Assembly: GCA_963812675.1 (NCBI GenBank)
Contig: CAWEWR010000019.1
Location: 1-64,000 of the forward strand
Direction: 5' to 3'
Source: AP-15 sp963812675
Lineage (GTDB): Bacteria; Pseudomonadota; Alphaproteobacteria; ATCC43930; CGMCC-115725
Length of the DNA: 64,000 nucleotides
In this document: positions 51,197 through 58,756 of the stretch, in pieces
How the letters are laid out: every line of letters begins with the position of its first letter
Position numbering within the stretch: position 1 is the first letter of the stretch
Notes under the pieces: generated by a model
Told to the model about the DNA's origin: nothing
The model's input: the letters and a program-made list of their open reading frames with translations, nothing else
Databases searched by the model: none
Program-made: the position numbers and the translations under genes

Positions 51197-52018
51197 GTGC
51201 AAGCGTACGGGTCGGAGTTGCTCTATCGAGTTACCGAAGCCGGCACGGCGGAATGGAGCCTCGTGCTGATTGCGCCCGTCATCGGCAGCTTTCTCGGACT
51301 GCTCATTCGGCGTCTGCCGGACGGCTCGCCGATCGCTCGGGACCGGTCACGGTGCGACAGTTGCGGTACCACGCTGCGTGTGCGCGACCTCGTGCCGATC
51401 CTCAGCTGGCTCGCTGCCGGTGGACGATGCCGTTATTGCCAGCAGCCTCTCGGGTGGTTCTACCCGGGGGTGGAGCTGGCTGCGTTGGCCGTCGCGCTTG
51501 CCGCTGTGCTGATCGATCGCGGGCAGCGCGCCTGGCTCGATTGTCTCCTCGGCTGGTGGCTTCTCTCCCTCGGATGGATCGACCTGCGCAGCTGGCTGTT
51601 GCCCGACCTCTTGACCCTACCGCTGATCATCGCCGGTCTTGCGGCCAGTTTCATATTCGATCCCGATCAGCTGGTGAACCGCGCTTTGGGTGCGGCGCTC
51701 GGCTATGTTAGCCTGGTGACGATCGCCGCCCTATACCGGGCATTGCGCGGCCGCGAGGGGTTGGGCGGGGGCGACACCAAACTGCTGGCCGTCTCGGGTG
51801 CTTGGCTCGGCGCCGCCGCCCTGCCGCAGGTGGTTCTGCTCGCGGCGCTGTCGGCGCTCGCAGCCGCCGGCTTCCTGCGGCTCGCCGGCATTCGGCTGGG
51901 CATCCACTCGGCGTTGCCCTTCGGCCCCTTCCTCGCCCTCGCTACCTGGGTCTTGTGGCTACTCAGCCCATCGGTTGAGTTCAGCGCGGCCCCGTTGCCC
52001 TTCACAGGCCTGCAGTAA
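51197..52018 (+). CDS. gspO: Prepilin peptidase (GspO/PilD type)
   Basis: About 273 residues from GTG 51197; other starts are possible, and the frame is open further upstream only as antisense of gspE. Membrane Asp protease and N-methylase that matures the pseudopilins. Cytoplasmic zinc-like loop with two CxxC pairs (CDSCGTTLRVRDLVPILSWL, then CRYCQQPLGW). Catalytic Asp residues are in GWIDLRSWLLPDLLTLPL and GLGGGDTKLLA. Seven or so hydrophobic helices. Its end overlaps the convergent methyltransferase by 60 bases. Confidence 0.92.
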   Translation: MQAYGSELLYRVTEAGTAEWSLVLIAPVIGSFLGLLIRRLPDGSPIARDRSRCDSCGTTLRVRDLVPILSWLAAGGRCRYCQQPLGWFYPGVELAALAVALAAVLIDRGQRAWLDCLLGWWLLSLGWIDLRSWLLPDLLTLPLIIAGLAASFIFDPDQLVNRALGAALGYVSLVTIAALYRALRGREGLGGGDTKLLAVSGAWLGAAALPQVVLLAALSALAAAGFLRLAGIRLGIHSALPFGPFLALATWVLWLLSPSVEFSAAPLPFTGLQ

Positions 52019-52755
52019 ATATAGAAGAAAAAACTCGATAAAGATCGAACGCTCGGTGACAAGCTGCGCATGGAAACCTGCTTTCCTAATAAAGGCGCTG
52101 AAAAGTTCGAGGTCGGAATCCGACGACACCATTACATACAGCCGACCTCCTGGTTTTAGGCGCTCGCGAGACTGGTCGAATAGAGCTGCTATGTCGCAAT
52201 AGTGTGGGCCGGCGTGCCAGCCGCGATCGGCGAGATCACGCGGATTACCCGCATGTTTGGGGGACTCGACAGAATCACATCGAATAGCGGCCGCGGTGCG
52301 AGTGCCGAGAGCAGGTCGGAGCACAGAGCGCTGACGCGATCATCGACACCATTGGCGCGCGCGTTTTCAGCGGCCGTCAATGTGGCGTTCGGATTGATAT
52401 CGGCGGCGATCACGATTTCGGCGCCGGCGCGTGCCGCCGCGAGCGCGAGGATGCCTGATCCGGTTCCGACATCGGCAACGCGCTTGCCCCTCAGGTCGAG
52501 GTGACTGATGAATTCGGCAAAGTATTCGCTGCTGAGAAAAAAGCGCGGATGAAATACTGTGGGGTGCACGACGAGACGAAAGCCGCCGGCCCGTGTGATC
52601 CGGGTTCGCTGCCGGGCTAGAATTAGGTGATAGGCAAAGAAGTGAATCAGACGACGCAGGCAGCGGCGGAAGGGACCGTGCGGGGTACCTCGGCGGCCAA
52701 GGACGCCCACAGCCCTCCTTGCGTCGGTGACTTTGAGGACGTCATCCACGAGCAA
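51959..52755 (-). pseudogene. Class I methyltransferase, frameshifted
   Basis: The first frame (from 52755) gives RVADVGTGSGILALAAARAG with VIAADINPNATLTAAENARA and LFDVILSSPPN, a PrmC/RsmC-like layout with an SPP motif where NPPY is usual. The continuation, PKHAGNPRDLADRGWHAGPH and RERLKPGGRLYVMVSSDSDL then FHAQLVTERS, lies in the next frame. The break is at the five-base G run 52259-52263 (C run on the gene strand); six bases would give SSPPKHAGNPRD in frame. The rebuilt protein is about 265 residues. Substrate unknown. Tail overlaps the prepilin peptidase gene. Confidence 0.75.
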
Positions 52756-52791
52756 CCGGATCCATAAATAAATGCTCCCGCAGCAAGTCGG

Positions 52792-52954
52792 CTAGTGCTC
52801 AGAACCATTCAGATGATTCAGCAGATCCCCCTTCTCGCTTTCCCGGCGAAAGCCGGGATCCACTTCTGCCGTGGGCACCGGCTTTCACCGGTGAAGCGGT
52901 ATTGAGCGAGGTGCTTCATCTCCGGGTGAATCGTGTGAATGACTCTGAACACTA
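52792..52954 (+). mobile_element. MITE-like element with terminal inverted repeats
   Basis: A 163-base segment bounded by CTAG at both ends. The outer 27 bases at each end are imperfect inverted repeats (22 of 27 match by hand). Inside lie two hairpins, TTTCCCGGCGAAAGCCGGGA and CACCGGCTTTCACCGGTG. No coding potential. The interior and right end recur at 55716-55842. Confidence 0.65.
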
Positions 52955-52956
52955 GG

Positions 52957-53610
52957 TCATAAATCGGTACGCTCTTCTTCTAGAACACGCCCAATTCGTC
53001 TGCGAGATTGGGCGCTTCGCATGAAGAGGATGTGCAAGTAATGCCATAGCGAGCGGCTATGGGCAGGTCGCACATGGATATGGCCGTCCTGTGCGCACGG
53101 CGCGGTCAGCAGCCCTCGTAATTTAATCATCTCCCATGCGAAGGGGCTCCAATCGCGCCAAGCTTGTTGGGCCTCACGCAGCAGGACCCCGCTGACGACC
53201 TCGGGCGCCGCGCCGAAAATCTCGGGTATTCGATCCGACAGACCATCATCACGCAAAACATTCCACTTCGAGAGGCCGCCCATGACCGGAGAGTCGAGGG
53301 CATAGACCACTCGGCTGACCCAGGCCTCGCGAATGCAATAAGCGCACATCGCGCAAGGCTCGATATTGCTATAAAGCGTGTAACGGCGAAGCCGCTCCCG
53401 ACCGACCGCCCTCTGCGCCTGCGAAAGGGCGATGATCTCCGCGTGACGGCTCACGTCGCCGTCTCGAATGCAGCTGTTGATCCCTTCCGCCACGATTTGC
53501 CCGTCCAACGCGATCACCGTGCCAAACGGATATTCGCCTTTGCTCACCGCGATCCGCGACAGTTCGATGCAACGCGCCATCATTGCTTCGTCCGTTGCGT
53601 CGCATGACAT
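52957..53610 (-). CDS. Zinc-dependent nucleoside deaminase (CMP/dCMP deaminase fold)
   Basis: About 217 residues. Deaminase signatures: zinc ligand and proton shuttle in SRHAEIIALSQAQ and the paired cysteines in NIEPCAMCAYCI. YPFGTVIALDGQIVAEGINS fits the guanine deaminase/tRNA-adenosine-deaminase-like branch. Substrate not determined. Starts at 53649 or 53670 are in frame too; none has a convincing ribosome site, and I prefer 53610 because the deaminase fold begins just after. The C-terminal 60 residues are basic and contain RSAQSRRRIGRVLEEERTDL, beyond the normal fold. A MITE-like repeat ends two bases after its stop. Confidence 0.82.
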   Translation of the reverse strand: MSCDATDEAMMARCIELSRIAVSKGEYPFGTVIALDGQIVAEGINSCIRDGDVSRHAEIIALSQAQRAVGRERLRRYTLYSNIEPCAMCAYCIREAWVSRVVYALDSPVMGGLSKWNVLRDDGLSDRIPEIFGAAPEVVSGVLLREAQQAWRDWSPFAWEMIKLRGLLTAPCAQDGHIHVRPAHSRSLWHYLHILFMRSAQSRRRIGRVLEEERTDL

Positions 53611-53938
53611 TTTTTGCAATGCCCCGCTGCTCGCGCGTAAGCGATCCATGGACCGGCCAGTCCCGATCACGGGGCATACCGACGAATGCTCTGCGGCGTC
53701 ATGGTAGCCGTGAAGCCGGTTTCAGATGACCTGGAGATTGGGGGGCCGAATATCCGTTCGACGTGTTCGACGGCCTTGTTCATAGCCCTCCTCGCACTAT
53801 GCACCCTAACGAACTGCGCGCCGATTAGTTCATTTGGTTCTAGGCTAAGAACCGGTTACGTCAGGGCACAGCTGCGGGTTGTTCGACGATATAAAGCGGC
53901 CAGGCGCATGTTCTCTCAGAGGGAAGCACGAGGGCATC

Positions 53939-54448
53939 ATGAGAAGATTCGGTCTGATCGTCGGAGCCGGCGCGCTGGCAATTGTTCTTCTGTTCGGGTT
54001 ATGGGTTCTCAGCCGGCCCGAGCGCGGCATGACCGGCTCGGTCAGCACCCGCTTCCACCTGCTCGGGCCAAATGACAAAATCGTCGTCGACGGTTTTGAC
54101 GACCCGAAGGTCGAGGGGGTCGCCTGCCACATCAGCCGGGCCCAAACCGGCGGCCTAAAGGGTGGGTTGGGCGTCGCGGAGGACACCAGTGATGCCGGCA
54201 TCGCGTGCCGCCAGGTCGGGCCGATCAAAATCACCGGCGAACTGAAAGACGGGTTTTCGATGAACGCCGCAGTCTCATCTTCAAGACGCTGCAAGTCGTC
54301 CGGTTTTTCGATCGCCAGCGCAACGTGCTGGTATACGTGGCCTATAGCGACCGCGTCATCGAGGGCAGCCTAAAAAAACAGCATCAGCAGCGTCCCCATC
54401 ATGAATTGGCCCGGCACCCAGACCTCGGCAATTCCTCGCGTGCCGTGA
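53939..54448 (+). pseudogene. creA: CreA-family periplasmic protein with two frameshifts
   Basis: Signal-peptide-like start (FGLIVGAGALAIVLLFGLWV), then the CreA core FHLLGPNDKIVVDGFDDPKV, GVACHISRAQTGGLKGGLGV, AEDTSDAGIACRQVGPIKI. The frame then slips: VFDERRSLIFKTLQVVRFFD and RNVLVYVAYSDRVIEGS are in the second frame, and KNSISSVPIMNWPGTQTSA with IPRVP and a stop are back in the first. Break one is at 54251-54257 (GGGTTTT, one base short); break two is the A7 run at 54372-54378 (one A too many). Rebuilt length is about 169, normal for CreA. Function of the family is unknown. Confidence 0.85.
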
Positions 54449-54601
54449 CGCCCGCAGCCCGCCCGTAGCGGAACTCAGCGGCAAGACTCATGGTTCTACT
54501 TGCAGTCGGGAGGATGACCCGCTCGGACAACAAATAGTGAAGCGAGCTGATCGAGCGACAAGCCGATCTTGGGCGAGCCGCTTCTCATGAGGACCGCGCG
54601 C

Positions 54602-55813
54602 ATGACCACCACGGATTTGCGTACAGATGTCCCCTTTGGCCGGGCGGAGCACACCCCCTGGTGGGCCGTCGCGTTTGCCGCTCTGCTGCTCGCCGTCAGT
54701 TTCGGCCAGCGCCGGGTCGGCAAGGAGACGGCCCGGACCGGGGATCGTGCAGCGTTGGAAACCGGCCGTGGGCGATCCGCCGACACACCCTCGGAGATTC
54801 CAGTCCACGGGTGGAAGGATATTCTTCTGCGGGTCTATCACGGTATTTCGGAAGACCGCATTCTGTTGGTCGCAGCCGGTGTGACCTTTTATCTTCTGCT
54901 GTCCATTTTCCCCGGGATCGCGGCTCTATACTCCATCTACGGACTCTTCGCCGATCCGGCAGATATTGCGGGTCACCTCGACGGGCTGGCCAATGTCGCG
55001 CCGGGTGGTGCCATCGACTTGCTGCGTGAGGACATGACCCGGCTCGCCTCAAACGGGGGGACGACGCTCGGCATCGGTTTTCTGGTGAGCCTTGCCGTCT
55101 CGTTGTGGAGCACCAATTCCGGGGTTAGCGCAATTTTCGATGCTTTGAATATTGTCTGCGAAGAAAAAGAGAAGCGCGGATTGATCGGATTTTATTTCAC
55201 CACGCTCACCTTTACGTTAGCCTCTGTTGCTTTTATCCTTTTGGCAATTGCAGTAGTTGTGCTTTTGCCGGTAGTGTTGAACTTCATTCCGCTGCCGGGC
55301 GGAACGGACCTGCTCGTAAAGATCGCACGGTGGCCAATACTTTTCGTGCTCGCCGCGTTGGCGCTGGCTGCGCTCTACCGGTACGGCCCGAGCCGCGCCA
55401 AGGCACGCTGGCGTTGGATCACTTGGGGCAGTGCGTTTGCCACGGTGATGTGGATTGCCGCTTCAGTGCTTTTCTCGTGGTACGTGGCGAATTTCGGCAG
55501 CTACAACAAGACCTATGGGTCGCTCGGCGCGATCATTGGTTTCATGACGTGGATCTGGATCTCGATCATCGTTGTTTTGGTCGGCGCAAAAATCGACGCC
55601 GAGATGGAGGATCAGACCGCGCGCGAAACGACCGCCGGCCAGCCCAAGCCGCTCGGGATGCGCGGCGCGCGGATGGCTGATACGGTCGGCCCAGTTGATT
55701 TCAGCTCGACGCCCCGGCTTTCCCGGCGAGGGCCGGGATCCACTTTTGCCATAAGCACCGGCTTTCGCCGGTGTAGCGGGATTTGGCATGCGCGATGGTG
55801 CGTCAATGCCTGA
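54602..55813 (+). CDS. YihY/BrkB-family inner-membrane protein with repeat-derived tail
   Basis: 403 residues. After an extra N-terminal hydrophobic segment (HTPWWAVAFAALLLAVSFGQ), the YihY core has about six transmembrane helices: RVYHGISEDRILLVAAGVTF with YLLLSIFPGIAALYS, GIGFLVSLAVSLWSTNSGVS, FYFTTLTFTLASVAF, and the conserved WITWGSAFATVMWIAASVLF followed by SWYVANFGSYNKTYGSLGAI. Role unsettled. From about residue 372 the sequence (STPRLSRRGPGSTFAISTGF...) comes from a dispersed repeat also found at 52836-52954, so the original C-terminus has been replaced or extended. GAGGA lies eight bases before the chosen ATG. Confidence 0.88.
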   Translation: MTTTDLRTDVPFGRAEHTPWWAVAFAALLLAVSFGQRRVGKETARTGDRAALETGRGRSADTPSEIPVHGWKDILLRVYHGISEDRILLVAAGVTFYLLLSIFPGIAALYSIYGLFADPADIAGHLDGLANVAPGGAIDLLREDMTRLASNGGTTLGIGFLVSLAVSLWSTNSGVSAIFDALNIVCEEKEKRGLIGFYFTTLTFTLASVAFILLAIAVVVLLPVVLNFIPLPGGTDLLVKIARWPILFVLAALALAALYRYGPSRAKARWRWITWGSAFATVMWIAASVLFSWYVANFGSYNKTYGSLGAIIGFMTWIWISIIVVLVGAKIDAEMEDQTARETTAGQPKPLGMRGARMADTVGPVDFSSTPRLSRRGPGSTFAISTGFRRCSGIWHARWCVNA

Positions 55814-55842
55814 TGAATTGTGTGAATGACTCTGAGCACTAG
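55716..55842 (+). repeat. Truncated copy of the MITE-like repeat
   Basis: Shares the two internal hairpins and the right terminal segment (GTGTGAATGACTCTGAGCAC, then TAG) with 52836-52954, but lacks the left terminal repeat. Immediately right, CTAGTTTTGCCG occurs twice (55839-55850 and 55853-55864); the second copy holds the stop codon of the response regulator. Confidence 0.7.
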
Positions 55843-55852
55843 TTTTGCCGAC

Positions 55853-56239
55853 CTAGTTTTGCCGGGCGAGCACGGTTTTTACAGTATTGGTGACCGTCGC
55901 CAGCTTGAATGGTTTGCGCAAGAAAGCGGTATACATGCCGCGCGCGGCTTCGGCGACGGCGCTTTCGGGGAGCGAACTCATGAACACCGCGGGGACGTTG
56001 CGGTAGGCCGGATCTTCCTTCATGGCCTTGAGTAGGGCGGGCCCGTCCATTATCGGCATCATGAAGTCGACGAGGACGAGGTCGGGCCGCCTTTTGCCGA
56101 GGAGCTCCAACCCTTGCCGGCCGTTGACTGCCGTCATCACTTCGTGCCCGGCGTCGGCCAATACGGATTGGAGGACCTCGGCAACCCTGAATTCGTCGTC
56201 GACCACCAAGATGAGCGCCACCCTAATCCTCACTGCCAT
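55853..56239 (-). CDS. Receiver-only response regulator
   Basis: 128 residues, a single REC domain with no output domain. Acidic pair in ALILVVDDEFRVAEVLQSVL, phospho-acceptor Asp in PDLVLVDFMMPIMDGPALLK, Thr/Ser switch in PAVFMSSLPES and conserved Lys in AFLRKPFKL. Such proteins act by protein contact or as phosphate relays. It follows the histidine kinase gene by 112 bases in the same direction, so the two are probably a pair. The longer frame upstream overlaps the kinase end and lacks REC features. Confidence 0.9.
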   Translation of the reverse strand: MAVRIRVALILVVDDEFRVAEVLQSVLADAGHEVMTAVNGRQGLELLGKRRPDLVLVDFMMPIMDGPALLKAMKEDPAYRNVPAVFMSSLPESAVAEAARGMYTAFLRKPFKLATVTNTVKTVLARQN

Positions 56240-56351
56240 GCCCGGTGGCCTGGCGCCCTGACCGGGCCTTGATACACCGGGCCCTGATACCCGTCTTGCC
56301 GCACCACCTGCGCCAGAATTTCCTCTGCCGCGGTCGAATCCGGCTCGATGA

Positions 56352-57155
56352 CTATGCCCGCAGCGGCAATCTGACGCTGAACGCCGAACCGGCACCCCGG
56401 CGGCTCGCAACGCTGATCTCTCCCCGCATAGCGCGCACCAGCTGGCGCGTGACCCACAGGCCAACGCCAAACCCCCCATTGGGGTTCGCTCGACGGGAGC
56501 GGGCAAAGCGCTCGAAAATCAGCGCCTGGTCGCAATCCGAGATGCCGACGCCCTCGTCGCGAACCGACAGCCGGGCCACCCCGCCATCGCTCGCCAACGA
56601 GACCTCGACGGGCCGCCCCGGTCCGAATCGAATGGCATTGGAGAGCAGATTTTCCAAGATCTGCTCGACCGCCATTGGGTCGCATAATGCGCTCACCCCG
56701 TCCTCGACGGTAATTCGAACCTGGCAGCCGGCACTCTCGGCCAACGGCAGCATGTTCTCGGTGACCTGACGGATCAGCGCCGAGAGGTCGACCTCGGCGG
56801 TTTGCAGGTTCAGTTTTCCGGAACTGACGCGGGCGACCTCGAGGAGGCTCGTCGCCCGCCGCAGATATGCATTGACCAGCCCTTCGAGCAGTTCGAGGCC
56901 GTGCAACAGCCCGGCCGGCACACCTCCCGACATCTGACGCGCCCTCGCCAACAGCAGCTCCAGCCGCGCACTGATCGGCGTCATCGGGTTGCGCAGCTCG
57001 TGGGCAGCGATCAGTAGGAAATCGTCGCGCGCCCGCAGCTCGGCTTCCAGATCGGCGACGCGCGCCGCCAGCGCCGCTTCGCGAACCCGCGGGCCCTTCG
57101 CCGGGGGCATTCTGCCCACCGCTTTTCGATCTTGTCGCTTTCGCCGAAGTTTCAT
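56352..57155 (-). CDS. Soluble sensor histidine kinase
   Basis: 267 residues without transmembrane segments or PAS domain. A short N-terminal coiled coil (REAALAARVADLEAELRARD) runs into the dimerisation helix with the phospho-acceptor in LLIAAHELRNPMTPISARLE. The ATPase has the N box EQILENLLSNAIRFGPG, G1 DEGVGISD, F box FERFARS and G2 GGFGVGLWVTRQLV. The ATG at 57155 has AGAGG six bases upstream. Three 19-base repeats lie 67-123 bases upstream. In the 112 bases to the regulator gene, the +1 frame reads GIVIEPDSTAAEEILAQVVR, so a C-terminal frameshift cannot be excluded. Confidence 0.88.
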   Translation of the reverse strand: MKLRRKRQDRKAVGRMPPAKGPRVREAALAARVADLEAELRARDDFLLIAAHELRNPMTPISARLELLLARARQMSGGVPAGLLHGLELLEGLVNAYLRRATSLLEVARVSSGKLNLQTAEVDLSALIRQVTENMLPLAESAGCQVRITVEDGVSALCDPMAVEQILENLLSNAIRFGPGRPVEVSLASDGGVARLSVRDEGVGISDCDQALIFERFARSRRANPNGGFGVGLWVTRQLVRAMRGEISVASRRGAGSAFSVRLPLRA

Positions 57156-57221
57156 CAAAACCTCTGGCAAGGCCGCTTGCGCTTTTCCAGCCCGAACCCC
57201 TGCCCTCTTCCCGCAGCAACG

Positions 57222-57278
57222 CCGGCAATCTTGAAACAAGCCGGCAATCTTGAAACAAGCCCGCAATCTTGAAACAAG
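57222..57278 (-). promoter_or_regulatory. Three tandem 19-bp repeats, putative operator
   Basis: CCGGCAATCTTGAAACAAG is present three times head to tail (57222, 57241, 57260), the third with one mismatch. Each unit contains the dyad CTTG-AAA-CAAG. The array lies between tRNA-Ser and the histidine kinase start, where a promoter is expected. Confidence 0.6.
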
Positions 57279-57403
57279 AACGAGCCGGCCCGCGTTCCGC
57301 CGCTCCGACGGAATGCGGACGGTCGCTCGAACAGGGTTGTCGCGATCCCGGCGACCCCTTGACCGCGCTGCCGGCCCACATGATCTTGAGCGATCCCGCT
57401 TGC

Positions 57404-57490
57404 GGATGGGTGGCCGAGCGGTTTAAGGCACCGGTCTTGAAAACCGGCGTGCCCGCAAGGGTACCGTGGGTTCGAATCCCACCCCATCCG
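57404..57490 (+). tRNA. tRNA-Ser (UGA)
   Basis: Acceptor GGATGGG pairs with CCCATCC before discriminator G. Class II tRNA with a long variable arm (GTGCCCGCAAGGGTACC), anticodon loop CTTGAAA (anticodon TGA) between CCGGT/ACCGG arms, and T loop GTGGGTTCGAATCCCAC. About 87 nt, CCA not encoded. Confidence 0.95.
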
Positions 57491-57820
57491 TTTTCGCCGC
57501 CGCCACGGCAACGCAACCCAGAATTGCATCGCTAAAGCGTTGCTGCTGCACCTGCAGCAAGTCTGCAGCGAACCTTCTCCTCAGAGTTGCAAGGCCGAGG
57601 GGTCCCCAAGCGCCGGCGGCGCCGGTCATCCCCGGAACTGTCCTCGCATGAATATGCAATGACAAAAAGGCAATTTTGAGATGTTGCTTGCCGCGGCACC
57701 CTTGGGTTCCCCGCGAGAGGAATTGTAAACCCTTGCATGGGCATGCCATCGCGGCCGTGAGGTTGACGTTTCGTCAGCTTTTCTCCGGTAAGCACATTTG
57801 CCCAAAGCAACGGAGGTCCT
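57491..57820. other. Leader region of cysD
   Basis: No gene seen. Contains a short dyad GCATG-GG-CATGC (about 57735-57746). The cysDNC promoter should lie here. No riboswitch consensus was recognised. Confidence 0.4.
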
Positions 57821-58756
57821 TTGTCCATCATTGCCGACCCCACGGCGCCGGCGCGCCTCCGGGCCAATCATCTGAAGCGGCTCGAAGCAGAGTCGATCGG
57901 CATCATGCGCGAGGTTGCGGCGGAGTTCCGCAACCCCGTAATGCTCTACTCGATCGGCAAGGATTCGAGCGTGATGCTGCACTTGGCGCGCAAAGCATTC
58001 TTTCCCGGCAAGCCGCCGTTCCCGCTGCTTCACATCGATACCGGATGGAAGTTTCGCGAGATGATCGCGTTCCGCGACGAGACCGCGCGCGAGCTGGGTC
58101 TCGATCTCCTCGTCCACACCAACGAGGAAGGGAGGGCGCGCGGCATCAACCCGATCACCTCGGGCTCGGCGTTGCATACCGCGGTCATGAAGACCGAGGC
58201 CCTGAAGCAGGCGCTCGACCGCCACGCCTTCGATGCGGCGTTCGGCGGCGCGCGGCGCGACGAGGAGAAGAGCCGCGCCAAGGAGCGCATCTTCTCGCTG
58301 CGCAACGCCGAGCATGGCTGGAACCCGAAGAACCAGCGGCCCGAGCTCTGGCGCCTCTACAACACGCGGCTGCGTCAAGGCGAGTCTATGCGGGTCTTTC
58401 CACTGTCGAATTGGACCGAGCTCAACGTCTGGGAGTATGTCGCGGCGGAACAGATTCCCGTCGTGCCGCTCTATTTCGCCAATCTCCGGCCGGTGGTTAG
58501 ACGCGATGGCGTTCTGATCATGGTCGACGACGACCGTTTGCCGCTCGAGCCTGGCGAGCGCCCCGAAATGCGCCTCGTCCGCTTCCGCACTTTGGGATGC
58601 TATCCCTTGACGGGCGCTATCGAGTTGGCGGCGACCACACCGCGGGACATCGTCGAGGAATTGCGCCAGTCGCGCCACTCGGAGCGGCAAGGGCGGCTGA
58701 TCGACAATGACGAAGAAGCCGCAATGGAACGCAAGAAGCGCGAGGGCTATTTCTAA
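57821..58756 (+). CDS. cysD: Sulfate adenylyltransferase subunit 2
   Basis: 311 residues. The small subunit of ATP sulfurylase, a PP-loop ATPase fold that forms adenosine-5'-phosphosulfate from sulfate and ATP. PP-loop YSIGKDSSVMLHLARKAF near residue 45, then PLLHIDTGWKFREMIAFRDE, FGGARRDEEKSRAKERIFSL and WNPKNQRPELWRLYN. Start TTG 57821 with GGAGGT upstream. Its stop overlaps the cysNC ATG by one base (TAATG), as expected for subunits made in equal amount. Confidence 0.96.
   Translation: MSIIADPTAPARLRANHLKRLEAESIGIMREVAAEFRNPVMLYSIGKDSSVMLHLARKAFFPGKPPFPLLHIDTGWKFREMIAFRDETARELGLDLLVHTNEEGRARGINPITSGSALHTAVMKTEALKQALDRHAFDAAFGGARRDEEKSRAKERIFSLRNAEHGWNPKNQRPELWRLYNTRLRQGESMRVFPLSNWTELNVWEYVAAEQIPVVPLYFANLRPVVRRDGVLIMVDDDRLPLEPGERPEMRLVRFRTLGCYPLTGAIELAATTPRDIVEELRQSRHSERQGRLIDNDEEAAMERKKREGYF

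Noticed and set aside
56230..56351. Possible extra gene or kinase extension between kinase and regulator
   Set aside because: The frame reads protein-like for about 40 codons but has no start codon or ribosome site; the kinase is already complete with its G2 box and final strand.
57222..57278. Possible CRISPR array
   Set aside because: Units are head to tail with no spacers and there are no cas genes.
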